Under the pieces are notes generated by a model that made no database searches, was not told the origin of the DNA, and saw only the letters and a list, made by a program, of their open reading frames with translations. A stretch of 64,000 bases of DNA, taken from contig JAVHZZ010000005.1 in NCBI GenBank assembly GCA_036250195.1, positions 184,956,448 to 185,020,447 of the forward strand, given 5' to 3'. The position numbers and the translations under genes are program-made. Shown one piece after another: positions 35,299 to 46,599 of the stretch. The stretch is from Mixophyes australis (taxonomy: Eukaryota; Chordata; Amphibia; Anura; Limnodynastidae). How positions within the stretch are numbered: the first letter of the stretch is position 1; each line of letters opens with the position of its first letter.

Positions 35299-36572
35299 AA
35301 TGACATGGAGAATGATATCGCTACATACCAGATTACCATTGTATATCTGTCTCCCTCTTCCTCTGTAATTCTTAGTATGTTATTGTTCTACACACATGCA
35401 CAGTGTCAATTTTCCTGTATGCTAACCATATGCTTCCATCCTAGTTTCTCTTATTTTTACACATATGCACATCTAACTGCATGTTTGCTATTTCTTTTTA
35501 TTTTGTGCTGACCTTTAAACAGAAACAGGGAATAGTAAGAATTGTATTTTACGACTGCATTTGACTTGCAAAAAGATGCAACAAGGTGGCTTAAAGGAAC
35601 AAGACATGAATAATTGTAGAATATTTATAAAATATATGGAAGCCCTATATATACATGTATAACAAAACAGACATTCATAATTCCTAACTCCATACAGAAT
35701 AGAGTGAGGACAACTGTATGACACGTCACATCTGCATGTTTTTTTTCTTACAATGATTTACAAGTTGAACCAAGCTAGAAAAAAACATTTTGATATTTTG
35801 TACAGAAGTGTCAATTGTTTTATCTTGTTTTTCTTTAAAGAATTAGTTGAGTTCTTAAGACTCATTCATTTTTATTATGTGAGGGCCATTTGCCATGTAT
35901 TTCTGCCCCCATCAATGCATCATCTGCCTAATGTCAGCAAGTTTGAATTCCACAGAGCTAAAAAACCTTTCCTGCAAGGGAATGAAAACCTGCTGAGGCA
36001 GATGAGTTAGCGGAAAGCATTTGTGCCTACCATCGTAAGAGAGAAGATATTCACATTAAATTTGATAATAAATACACTCTGTTAGACGATGAACAGACAT
36101 GGCATTTTGGATTATCAACATCTAGTTTTCAAAAACAGTCCAACAAAAGTGGACTTATCTTATACATTTCAGGAGAATTCTGGTTAACCAGAAAAAGTAA
36201 TCAGAAAGTGTTCAATGTATTAGTAAGAGTTTGCATATTTTTCTACCCATATTGCTAATTACTAGCTTTTAAAGTTAACTCCACCTTTTTCAATATTTTA
36301 ACATGATCTTCACCCCAATCTAACTTTTCTCTAATGGAATTCACCACCACTAAACTCCAGTCGCTTTTGTTACTCCACTACCACATTAACTCTAATGTCG
36401 TGCAAGCCAAACTGCTACTGTAAATCTCTATTGTTGCTAGCAGGAGATGCATACAGTTGGCTGTTTCACCTTCCTGAAACTGGATTGTAGTGGTAGGAAA
36501 TGGCATACATATACATCTGAACATTACTGGTTGTCTGTGGCAACCAGTTAGAAATGTTCGAATGGATTAGAC
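35299..36572. other. no gene seen
   Basis: AT-rich, several short frames without domains. Confidence 0.5.
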
Positions 36573-36763
36573 CAGGGTTTACCAAATCCAGTCCTCAGGG
36601 AGCCCTAACAGTGCATGTTTTCCAGGTCACAAGGGAAATAAGTAGTATCACCTGTTGAACTTTTAAAATATGTCAGTTAGTAATGAATATACCTGTGCCA
36701 GCAAGGTGATATGGTAAAGATGCACTAGGAGGGTTTCATGTGGACCGGATTTGGGAAACCCTG
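36573..36763. mobile_element. hAT MITE, CAGGGTTTCCCAAATCC family (191 bp)
   Basis: Ends CAGGGTTTACCAAATCC and GGATTTGGGAAACCCTG, with 8-bp flanks GATTAGAC and AGTTAGAC matching at six of eight positions. Confidence 0.8.
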
Positions 36764-36810
36764 AGTTAGACTGTTACAGGTACCTATTGATTACATGCAA
36801 AGTAATTATG

Positions 36811-36849
36811 GAAACGTGGCACAGTGGTTAGCATTTCTGCCTCACAGCT
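36811..36849 (+). mobile_element. SINE tRNA-like head fragment
   Basis: GTGGCACAGTGGTTAGCAT plus TTCTGCCTCACAGC: the tRNA-derived head of the SINE family, here in forward orientation and truncated. Confidence 0.6.
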
Positions 36850-36979
36850 GTCCACTTTGAAAACTTGTGTGACTCTGACAGTAAGATTTGGCTTAATATG
36901 CATCCAGCAGGTAAGTCCTCTCTCTAAAAGCTGCTACAACACTTTCCAGAACACCTTAGTTAACCCTGTTCACTTGCAG

Positions 36980-37560
36980 TGGCTTCTGCTTCCCCTGCAA
37001 CTTCAGCAGTTCCAGTTGATTCTCCTAATCTTTGAGTACCCTCTCCTGTCAAGTATGATGGTGACCCCAAAACATGGGCTACTCAATCTGTGTGATACCC
37101 AATTTGATGCAATTTCAGCTGCTCCATGTTAATTTCCCTTCTGAGAGGGCCAAGTTGGCCTAAATCATTTCACAGCTCTCTGGTCAGGCTCTGGCCTGGG
37201 CCTCCGCTCACTGGGAACGCAATGACCCTATACTATATATTTGGGCTTCCTTCATACCGTCTTTACGAAAAACTTATGACAACCCTGGACAGACTAGTTC
37301 CACTGTTTCCAGCAATCTATGCCTTCACCAAGGCTCCCAGATCATGGGTCAATATGTAATGCAATTTCGCATACTCTCCTGCAATGGATTGATGAGGTTG
37401 TGGTAGCAACATTTTGGCAGGGTCACTCAGATGTAAGTAAAGATGAGCTTGCATTCCCAAGAAGAACCTACATTGCGTAAGCAATTAATATTCTTGTGTA
37501 AGGGCACTAATTTTGTTAATCCTATTTGTCTATGGATTTTTATTACTGATCTCCCTCAAA
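36980..37560 (+). pseudogene. Ty3/gypsy gag remnant
   Basis: Fragments in several frames resemble the capsid region of vertebrate Ty3/gypsy gag (the group that also gave PEG10/RTL genes): a Tyr-Asp-Gly-Asp-Pro-Lys-x-Trp start near 37,050, an Ile-Ser-Leu-Leu and Ala-x-Ala-Trp-Ala-like stretch to about 37,210, Tyr-x-Met-Gln-Phe-Arg-Ile-Leu near 37,358, and Val-Val-Ala-Thr-Phe-Trp-Gln-Gly near 37,398. At least four frameshifts or stops are needed, so it is dead. The plus orientation is opposite to the pol remnant at 38,745-41,050, so the two are probably different insertions or one was inverted. Confidence 0.6.
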
Positions 37561-37753
37561 CTAAAAAATGAAACAAAATTTAGGTAGTGGTAGACCATAT
37601 TCTAAAAGGGTCACTTCTTTCTATTGACTAGTTTGCCTCTTGCTCCTACACTGGCTGTCCTTTCATTAAAGAAATATTTAGATTGCACTGGCGTCCTATT
37701 GAGATTGTCTCAAACCATGCAATGTGCAATTCAGATAGATAAATAAATAGTTT

Positions 37754-37760
37754 CATATAT

Positions 37761-37810
<50 letters not shown>

Positions 37811-37811
37811 T
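37754..37811. repeat. AT microsatellite with CA start
   Basis: ACACACACATATAT leading into alternating AT. Confidence 0.95.
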
Positions 37812-37879
37812 TAAATAGATAGATAGATATCTTATTTATTTTTAACATGAGCATCTTTCCGATCATATCCAGTGATGCA

Positions 37880-38224
37880 CACTGATTCCGCAGTGCTGTG
37901 CAGTGCTGTACAGAGAACTCATTCACATCGGTCCCTGCCCCGTTGGAGCTTACAGTCTAAATTCCCAAACATACCCTAACATTCCCTAAATTACACACAC
38001 ACAGACAAACAGACAGAGAGAGACTAGGGTCAATTTTGATAGCAGCCAATTTAACTACTAGTATGTTTTTGTAGTGTGTTCGGAAACCTGAGCACCCAGA
38101 GGAAACTTATGCAAACACGGGGAAAACATACAAACTCCACACAGATAAGGCCATGGCTGGGAATTGAACTCATGACCCCAGTGCTATAAGGCAGAAGTGC
38201 TAACTACTTAGCCACCATGCTGCC
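37880..38224 (-). mobile_element. tRNA-derived SINE with V-SINE-like core
   Basis: Read on the minus strand: GGGCAGCATGGTGGCTAAGT head with A- and B-box-like parts (GTAGTTAGCACTTC; GGGGTCATGAGTTCAATTC), then the core GTGTGGAGTTTGTATG and GTTTTCCCCGTGTTTGC, and a tail that lacks the trinucleotide end. Diverged copy. Confidence 0.8.
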
Positions 38225-38568
38225 CAACTTCTTGCTTGTTTTTGTTTTTCAATTGTCAGGTCGGCAAAGTAGTTCACAACACAAAATTCCATATACTTTC
38301 TTGAAACCTGATGATAAGTTAACAGAGACCAATTCCCTAGTTACTGACCAACTTGTTCAGCATCGGTCAAAACTCAGGTTTAAATACTTTACACTCCTCC
38401 CCCAGCACTAGCTTGATGGACTGGTGTCACTCCCACCTGTTTTTTTTATAGAGGTGTTTTCTTCAAGTGCTTTTTTTGTCTCATTACAGACACACCCTGT
38501 CAGCTGCTGTTAGCTGTGAAAACCTCTAAACCACTTCCAAATATGTAGTTAAATCTCACTCTATACCA
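38225..38568. other. no gene seen
   Basis: No recognised gene; possibly the downstream end of the gypsy remnant. Confidence 0.4.
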
Positions 38569-38740
38569 GTGGTTCCCAAACTGTGCGCCTAGGCTCCCTG
38601 CATTTTTGTTGAATATCCCCAGTCTATGTTCTATTGCAAATCTTGCAAATCTAATGTGCCAGGAACCAGCGGAGTACCTTGGCATTTACCTCATGGTTGT
38701 TCTGCATCCACTACAATGGTGCATGATCTGTTATTAGAGA
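38569..38740. mobile_element. hAT-like repeat end
   Basis: Starts CCAGTGGTTCCCAAACTGTG, a hAT-type terminal sequence. The opposite end was not found. Confidence 0.45.
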
Positions 38741-39146
38741 TTTCTTTGCCTAAAAGTTAAAAGCGCAGAGCTTCTGTGGCCCATTTTACACAAGAAATTC
38801 CTTCTCAACGGTTGCAGATTTTTGTTTGCTCAGAAGCAACTTCTGAGTCAGATACAGGACCCAATTATCTGTTCCACTCTTCTCATGCAACAAGACTGCA
38901 CCTAAGCCGACACTGGCCATTGTAGCAGTGAAGTCGATCAGACAGGCTAAGTGAAGATCTGACCAAGCAGCCTCTGCAGAGGCAGACCAAGCTAACTGGT
39001 CTGGACAACTTTTCCGTAAAATATCTGTAAATGGAGCAGCTCTAGTGGCAAAATGGCTTACGAATCGCCTGTAGTAACCTACTAAACTTAGGATTATTCT
39101 TAACTGTGATTTCTTTCTCTGTCTTTACCAGTTTTTAACTGCTTTG

Positions 39147-39856
39147 TGTTACACACTTACCTGTCCCCGTTCCAGCGCCGCAATCTCTGCTGCTTCTGGG
39201 TCCCTGCCGGGCGGTCACATGACACGGCAGGCGGGGAATTCAAAGATGCTCTATAAGAACTCTGCTCTGACGCCTGGGCAGTGTCAGTGCAACTTCCTCC
39301 TGTTCCTGATTAATCGGTTTCCTGTGCTTCTCAGTGAATCTTGCTGATCTTCCAGACTCTGCTCCAGTATACCAGACCAGGCTTGTTTGACCACGCTACC
39401 TCTTTGCTCCAAGTGTACCAGACCCTGGCTTGCTGACCACGTCTAATCTCTGCTCCAGTGTACCAGACCCCGACTTGCTGACCACGTCCAATCTCTGTTC
39501 CAGTGTACCAGACCCCGGCTTGCTGACCACGTCTATCTCTGCTCCAAGTGTACCAGACCCCGGCTTGCTGACCACATCTAATCTCTACTCCAGTGTACCA
39601 GACCCCGGCTTGCTGACTACGGTTATTTCTCCCACATCCTTACCTCTAGAGGCAGACCAGTGGACCGCGACCTGCGTTCCTCCGCAGCAAAGCCCATCCC
39701 GCCTTACGGCGGTTCTTGGTGAACACAAGGGGGTTCGTTAGACTCCGCACCAGCGGCCGGCCAGCGCTAATCTAGAGTAAGGCAAGTATGCCATATTTAT
39801 TACTTATTTCCTGCACAGTATACTAGTGTGACACTGCACAGTACACAAGTGTTACA
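39147..39856. mobile_element. solo LTR C inserted in the gypsy RT (710 bp)
   Basis: TGTTACACACTTACCTG at the left and ACAAGTGTTACA at the right, flanked by CTTTG (39,142-39,146) and TTTTG (39,857-39,861), a 5-bp duplication with one mismatch. Removing it and one flank rejoins the host RT reading frame (Lys-Phe-Lys then Ala-Val-Lys-Asn-Trp). It contains a 45-bp tandem array. Confidence 0.8.
39391..39630 (+). repeat. 45-bp tandem array in solo LTR C
   Basis: TGCTGACCACGTCTAATCTC-type units start at 39,431, 39,476, 39,521, 39,566 and 39,611, exactly 45 bp apart, each with GTGTACCAGACCC. Because 45 is a multiple of 3, the frame through it mimics a 15-residue protein repeat. Confidence 0.95.
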
Positions 39857-40861
39857 TTTTGAACTTGTCTAGATGGGATTTAACTTGTCCCTGTCCAACA
39901 ATGTACCCCAAATATTCATTGTTTATCATATCTATAGCACACTTTTCTGGGTCAGCTGGCAAGCCCACAGTCCTTAATACCAGCTAGATTTTCAAACCAG
40001 TTTGTCCACCCATGGCATATTGTAGGTATTGAACTGGGATACACTGTTTAACAGCATAAAGTAGTTGCAGAACCGAATACTTCCATTAGGTTATGGGACA
40101 AGCACAATAGGACTGTTCCACTTACTAGTGGATTCCTCAATCCCATCCACCTTGATCATCTTCTCAATCTCCTTTCTCACCACAGCCTGTCTGGCTTTGG
40201 GAATGTGGTATGGCAAGTTCCGGTAGAGTGACAATGTTGTGTTCGATTAAAGTCGTGCACCTGCCATCTATTGGAACTTCAGTCTTTTCAATGACTGTAC
40301 TCACTAACTAAGGAGAGAGGTCCTCATCATACAAAGGTTTATGGAGATTGATGTGGTATATTTGTTCCTCCTTTCTCCTCCCCAATTCTTGGACCCTGTA
40401 ATTGACAGGACCAACAGCCTCTGGGACTTCATACATACCTTTCTAGTGGACGAAAAGTTTACTTTCCTGGGTTGGAACCAGGACTTTGTCCCCAGGATTG
40501 AAAGATCAAACTACAGCAGTTTTATCATAACTTCTCTTTTGCCATTCCCGAGACTCGTGTACATGTTGCTATACAATGGGTCCTTTCCTTCACAACCTCT
40601 CATACATTTGGCCACAAATTTTACCAAATTTTGCTCTCTGTGGCCTAGCTGCTCCCATCCTTCTTTCAACAGATCCCATATACCCCTTGGCTGTTTTGCA
40701 AAAAATAACTCAAAAGGACTAAATCCTGTTGAGGCTTAAGGAACCTCATGAGTAGCAAACTGCAATTATGGGATAAGAGTGTCCCAATCTTTTTTCTCTT
40801 GCGCCATGGCTTTCCTCATCATGTGTTTTAATGGGCGGTTAAGGTACTCCACAAGGTAGCC

Positions 40862-40897
40862 TGATGGCTCTTTCCACCTCAGTGGAAAGAGCCATCA
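40862..40897. repeat. perfect 16-bp hairpin
   Basis: TGATGGCTCTTTCCAC (40,862-40,877), loop CTCA, then GTGGAAAGAGCCATCA (40,882-40,897). It replaces integrase coding sequence in the gypsy remnant. Confidence 0.97.
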
Positions 40898-41029
40898 CCC
40901 CTAGTAACTGCCACATGATCATCAACTTGAACATGAATAGGGGTACCCTGGTCAGTAATAATTTCCTTGGGAATTCCCAAATGTGTAAATATCAACAATA
41001 GCACAAAAGTGGATATTGAAAGCAACCTC

Positions 41030-41650
41030 AGATAGGTCTCTAGCAGACATATATTTTACGGGTGATTTCTCCTGGTACAACAAAACGTGCTGTGTTAAAA
41101 AAGGAGCAAAAACATAATTCAATTTGAAAAAAAAAGGTATGCAACCATTTGCTCTTTGGGGGGAGAAACACTTTTTTTCTTTTACATTAATTAATTTATT
41201 AATTTATCTGCTGTACAGGGCCAATCTGACTGATACACTTATGTGTATCATGCACACCAGCCCATAAGGCAGATAAAGAGGTGCATTTGTGCAATTTGCA
41301 TAGTATTCTGAGCTGCACGGATCTACTGTGTAAAATACGGTATGCAATTTACACTTACAACTTCAGTGTAAATTACACCCAACTCTACATCAAGCCCATA
41401 GTGTGCTGCCATATGCGGCGAAGGGGGACAATTGTCCCTCCAGGATTCACCATTGTGTGTTCTTTACATTCATTAAATCTGACTTGTGCCAGGTGATTCC
41501 CTAGGTGTCTAATAGCTGCTATTTTTTGAAGGAGAACTTGCCTTTTAAAGTTGAGTGAAGGTAAGTCTCAATTAAGATATGAACATAGCAACGATAATGT
41601 TAAAGTTCAGAATAAATTCATGTTTGTATTTAGTGCAGAATTGGGCAGGA
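41030..41650 (+). repeat. dispersed repeat, copy 1 of a direct pair
   Basis: CAGATAGGTCTCTAG, GGCAGATAAAGAGG, GTAAATTACACCCAACTCTA, GACTTGTGCCAGGTGATTCC and AATAGCTGCTATT occur in the same order in copy 2. The left part is cut into the gypsy remnant. Confidence 0.75.
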
Positions 41651-41807
41651 GGAAAGATTTTTCCCTGAATTTGGCAGCTTAACATATATTGCAATATGTG
41701 GAACTAACATTCCCTGCTTTTAATACAAAGTACTGCTTGCAATAGCTAAAAAAGCATTAATGGGGTATTTGGTGAGTGCAGAGTAACAATGTTTTTTGTA
41801 CATATAG

Positions 41808-42900
41808 ATCCTGATGTAGAGTCGAACGCAAATCCAACTGATCAGTACAAAAAGCACTTTTAGCCAAGGATCCATCTCAGTTTGAATTCAAACTGAGACA
41901 GATCTCCCTCTTGCACACTCTGGCGTGTTCACGCACTTTACATACTATGCTGAGTTGAGAACAGCCGCAGATAGGTCTCTAGGATATCTATCATTTGCGG
42001 GTGCTTTTTGCTGCTGTATTAAAAAAAGTATTAAAAAAATTATTACATTTTAAAAAAAGATGTGCACCTCCTCCCTTTTATTTATTTTTTTACATACACT
42101 TATTTATTTGGTAATCTACTTTACGGGGCTGCTGTGACTGATATACTTAAGTGTAAAACGCACAATGGCCAATCATCATCATCATTTATTTATATAGCGC
42201 CACTAATTCCGCAGCGCTGTACAGAGAACTCATTCACATCAGTCCCTACCCCATTGAAGCTTACAGTCTAAATTCGCTAGTATAGACACACCCTCACACA
42301 CAGACACAGACAATAAGGTCAATTTTGATAGCAGCCAATTAATCTACCAATATGTTTTTGGAGTGTGGGAGGAAACCGTAGCACCCGGAGGAAACCCATG
42401 CAAACACAGGGAGAACATACAAACTCCACACAGATAAGGCAATGTTCAGGAATTGAATTCATCACCCCAGTGCTGTGAGGCAGAAGTGCTAGCCACTAGG
42501 CCACTGTGCTGCCCGCAAGCCAACAAGGCAGATAAAGAGGCCAGGATATTGGAATAATATGTAAATTACGGGATGCAATTTAAACTTACGAGTTAAGTGT
42601 AAATTGCGTTTGACTCTACAACAGGCCCATAATGTGGGCACACCCCTTTTGCACTTGGTGATTGCAAAGGATCAATCTATTTTTGTATATTATTTTACAA
42701 AATTTAGTTCCATCTCTCTTGCACACCATTTTTAGTTTTTGTTTATTAATTAAATCGGACTTGTGTCAGGTGATTCCCTTGGTGTATAATGGCTGCTGTT
42801 GCTTGGGGGGAGGACTAGCCTTTAAAAACTGTGTACAGGTAATCCTCAATCTAGATAAAAGCATAGCAATCATATTTAAGTTCAGAATTAATTAAAGTCT
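41808..42900 (+). repeat. dispersed repeat, copy 2, interrupted by a SINE
   Basis: Has the same series of blocks as copy 1 (CAGATAGGTCTCTAG, GGCAGATAAAGAGG, GTAAATTGCGTTTGACTCTA, GACTTGTGTCAGGTGATTCC). CCTGATGTAGAGTCGAACGC (41,811) and GCGTTTGACTCTACAACAGG (~42,610) are inverted, so a MITE-like unit is part of it. A SINE sits at 42,173-42,518. Confidence 0.7.
42173..42518 (-). mobile_element. tRNA-derived SINE with V-SINE-like core
   Basis: Minus strand: head GGGCAGCACAGTGGCCTAGT, GCTAGCACTTCTGCCTCACA, core TTCTCCCTGTGTTTGCATGG and TTTCCTCCGGGTGCTACGG, tail GCGCTATATAAATAAATGAT with (GAT)n. Flanked by the 5-bp duplication GCCAA (42,168-42,172 and 42,519-42,523). Confidence 0.88.
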
Positions 42901-43020
42901 ATATGTTGTGTAGATCTGAGCAGAAGTGTTACACCATAACCCTGGATAGAACCCTGTGTGGTAGGGAATTCAAACTGTAAATGTAAAGAAAAAAGAAATA
43001 CTATTATATAGGCACTTATA

Positions 43021-43444
43021 GGACCTCATTTAGAGTCGGACACAAAGTCCATTTAAGAAGTATAGGAGTGGGAGTGTGCCGCAGCTTGGTAGGGTATTTA
43101 GAGTGGCAAGCAACCCCAGTTGCGTCCCACTCTTAATACCCTATCGAACTGCGAGCAGTTCCTGCAGCTAGCTAATGCTTGCGCCACCTAATCCCTGCCG
43201 CCCAGCTTTACCCCTGTTTTGACGTGTTTTGCGTCTGTGCCTCACTGCGACTAGGATGTATTTACATGGTCACACCTTCACAATTCTGCGTTCCTCCCAT
43301 TCTCTCGTAGTGAGTCGCAAGCTGTCACAAGTGTTAATTGCATCCAAGATGCAGGCGGATTTGGTGCTTTCTGCACATGCCTGGTAGTGTTTTTTGGTTA
43401 GATGCGCCTAAAACGGACTTTGCATCCGTCTCTAAATGAGGTCC
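43021..43444. mobile_element. MITE with GGACCTCATTTAGAGTCGGA ends (424 bp)
   Basis: Ends GGACCTCATTTAGAGTCGGA and TCCGTCTCTAAATGAGGTCC. A further inverted pair, AGGGTATTTAGAGTGG and CCACTCTTAATACCCT, lies inside. Related in opposite orientation to 49,148-49,988. Confidence 0.8.
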
Positions 43445-44639
43445 CTCCTATACAGTACACTCCTTAGTATACTGAGTATTAATATCTAGTGTTTAGGGTT
43501 TGTCTGCACCTAGTAGGGAATTGAAACTGAAAGCACCAATGGGGCAGTAACTGTTGTGAATGATTCAATGTTCTCTGGAAAGCGCTGTGTAATATGATGG
43601 TGTAGGTGTTTGAGGAATCTATTTGAATATATATGATTTAATTCAATACAAAACACACATTTATCTATTTTGCATGTTCAAATATTTCAAAAATATATCT
43701 TATACACAAAGCATTGAAATAAGTACTTTAATTTTATTTATTTATTAGTTCCAATTTCAAGTTCCATTTGTAGAGCGAAATTAGTATTTGGATACTTGAA
43801 AATATTTTGATGAAAATCTTCCTTATTTGCCCAATTTTGCTATGTTTCAACTTGAGTTACAAGTATAAATATATAAAATGCTATTAACTGAAGAAACATA
43901 ATAGTATTTCTAGTATGTATATAGAACAATAAAAATTATCCACTTACCAGTCCTGGTTACTGCTATGTTTCTTACTAAGATTTCTTTAAACCTATAGCAT
44001 GTCATAGGAGACTATTTAACCTGAACTGAAAGTTTGCTTTTCCTAATTGCCCAATAAGGAATATTAATTCGAATTGCATTGTTTTCAGTTCTGATTTTGG
44101 AACATGTAATCTTGTCCTCATTCGTGTCCATTAACCCTTTCACTGTCATTATACAGTGAAAGACTGGATCTAATGAAGCAAAATCTGCAAATCGTTAAGT
44201 ATATCGCATAAGTATTACAACAGGTCAGTGATGACGGTTTACATGTTAAATGTCAAGCTTCCCCTGCCGCTAAAATGGTGGCAGCCGTTAAACTAAAGGT
44301 ATATTACAAAGGCAATTATATGAATACCTGTACCCAGCAAAATGTGAATTTATCAATCAACAGCTACATCACTTGAAAAATACTATATTCACTGTTTGTA
44401 TGTAATTGAGCCTGCAGCGCTTAAATAAATCATTGATGGGTAAAATTGCACATGCTCCTTAAAGTATAATGTGATTTAAGAGGACATGTTAATGAAAGTC
44501 GTCCAGCCCTTGCACCCTTGACATTAGAAATTCATCACACATCATTCTTTAATTCTTGCACATTATTATTTATGTCTCTATTTATTACTGTATCGCTTGT
44601 GTGTGTTTTGTTTAATACAGATCTTTTCATAGGGTTTTG
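43445..44639. other. no gene seen, low repeat
   Basis: AT-rich, no coding frame, no repeat family recognised. Start of the low-repeat flank of tfap2a. Confidence 0.5.
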
Positions 44640-45300
44640 AACACTTTCTTTTTAAAGCACAGAAAAAAATAAGAGATTGGATTTAAAAGCATACAGATTG
44701 GCTTTAAACGTTTTAGATTAAAGGGGAGGAGGGGGTGATTGCAGGCTGTGGCTGCAACAATGATTAGTCTTGATCTAAAAGCTGCTCTGTTCTCTAACAC
44801 ATTGGGTAAGTCCTTTATCATTGGGTGGCAATGCCACTGCCTGTGGCTATTGCTTGCCTCAAGCTAAACTCTGATGGCAAGCAGGAGTCTATCAACAGCC
44901 TTCATTAGAGGACTGAGCTTGCCACAGCTGCGGTATGACCCTTTCACATTCATACGACTGCTAACCCACAAACTAATGTCCTGTCTATTGAGGAATTACC
45001 ATGTTTATGAATACCATCCACAATTAGAGAAGTCTTTTTCCTTTCCGTGTCTTTCCACAATCCCTTCAGTCTAACTTTTGTTTGTCTGGATATCATGTGA
45101 GCAGTGTAGGAAACTCGTGATTTTAAAATGAGTTGACAAAATGCCAGACAGCATCAGCCAGCCATGTAGGTGAACAGCGCTCTATTAGAGTCATCCAAAA
45201 TAAAACGTTTTGTTGCAGTTTAAGGAAACATGAATTAGCGATTCTAGATGCATAGCAATCTTTAACGTTAGTAGTTGTGAATTGGATCACTATAATAATA
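44640..45300. promoter_or_regulatory. candidate conserved noncoding stretch
   Basis: Repeat-free, balanced composition in an AT-rich area, e.g. around 44,700-44,780 (GGCTGTGGCTGCAACAATG) and 45,090-45,260. Short open frames here show no domain. Listed as possible regulatory DNA only. Confidence 0.25.
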
Positions 45301-46599
45301 ATTTATATCTGGGTAAAGGTATTATCTACCATATGAAAAATAACAATTTCCCACGGAGAATAACTTTCCAGAGTGGTTTATCAATTTAACGGTACACAAT
45401 TTGTGACAATGGGGTTGCATCCTGACTAATAAACGAAAATTATCATACCCCCTGTATTATTAATCAAGAACCATTTGCTATATCATTAATATAATTTGAG
45501 CCGGTCAGTCAGAGAGAACATTGCTCCATTTAAGATGGCCATTTTGGTGCTGAAACAGTTAAATATGGCTTACTCAGGAAATGCCGGATGTAATTGAACA
45601 GTGTTTTAAACATTATTTGCAAAATAACTTTTGCATTCCTCTACTATACCATACTATATACTGTAGAGGAACATAGGTTGGGGAGGATTAATGAATTTAT
45701 ATATTATGAATTGTCAATCAGTGTTCCACTCGGCTCAATCAATCACCAAAATACTTGTGATAGATTGGTGCTGATAGCATTTGGTCAGGAACAAAATAAA
45801 ATAATTTTCACTTTGATTGGATATCAGTGGAGTGTATGCAAAAGATACAGACTGTGGTTTGTTTCGAAATAAATGCTGTGAGGCCTCATTTTGTGAGTGT
45901 AGAGTATGTGTATTGGATGTATACATGGTTATAAGGAGTTGCATCAGATGTGTCAAGTGATCTATGGAACTTAAAGCACCTTTTTGAATTCATTCTAACA
46001 GTATATTAATGCACCAACTGGACAGAAGTCACCTCCACACAAATATAAGACGATACATATCTCAGTTATTAACAACTGCTAATCAGTCAGTGGATTTAAA
46101 AAATATTGTTTGGTTGAAGATAAAATATACACCATGTAATTAAATATGTATCAGTTACAGAGACTTTATCATTTTAGATTGTACAGTTATAAAAACTTAC
46201 AAAACAGTTTGTTTCTGGCTCAACAGAACCTTAATATCTCTATCCAAAACTATGAATCACGTACATTATTTGCCCATAATGTTTGGCAAATTAGGGAAAG
46301 TTAGTTACCACGTTGTAAAAGGTCAGCATACTGCTTACTGTTGTAGGCATTTTTGTATACTCCCATAAAATAAATCCAGTTAGAAGTTACTTGACGCCTG
46401 AAGGTGAATACTAATATGCATAGTACAGATATCTAAAATTTGCAAATGCATTTTAATTGCAAATGCTAATCTAAAGGTTGAGATATAATTACTTAGGTTC
46501 TGCAGTAACAAAATTCACATACACAATTGTGTATTGTCCCAGTCTAGGTATAATAAGGTTTGTAAAATAAATCCATATCCTATTTCAAAACATGACACA
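45301..46599. other. no gene seen, low repeat
   Basis: Unique-looking sequence. Short frames at 45,594-45,956 overlap on both strands and show no domain. The patch 45,500-45,600 (TTTAAGATGGCCATTTTGG) has balanced composition. Confidence 0.45.

Larger units (their letters stand above)
38745..41050 (-). pseudogene. Ty3/gypsy pol remnant with IN before RT (Gmr1-like)
   Basis: Read on the minus strand from 41,050 down. First comes integrase: FTHLGIPKEIITDQGT (~40,950), YLVEYLNRPLKHMMRKAM (~40,850-40,790), ASTGFSPFELFFAKQPRG (~40,720-40,670), then the C-terminal KGMYEVPEAVGPVNY and EEQIYHINLHKP (~40,430-40,340). Reverse transcriptase follows: EIEKMIKVDGIEEST, KWNSPIVLVP, NGSIRFCNYF (~40,180-40,050), an internal deletion that removes the catalytic palm, then EYLGYIVGQGQVKS (~39,900). 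A solo LTR interrupts at 39,147-39,856. After it come GYYRRFVSHFATRAAPFTDI (~39,070-39,010) and RNase H-type VGLGAVLLHEKSG (~38,890). IN upstream of RT is the Gmr1-like order. Several stops; not functional. Confidence 0.8.

Noticed and set aside
39430..39741. Protein with 15-residue repeats (LLTTSNLCSSVPDPG-like)
   Set aside because: It is the translation of a 45-bp tandem array inside a solo LTR, with no start context or homology.
40341..40739. 132-residue plus-strand frame
   Set aside because: It is the antisense of gypsy integrase sequence recognised on the minus strand.
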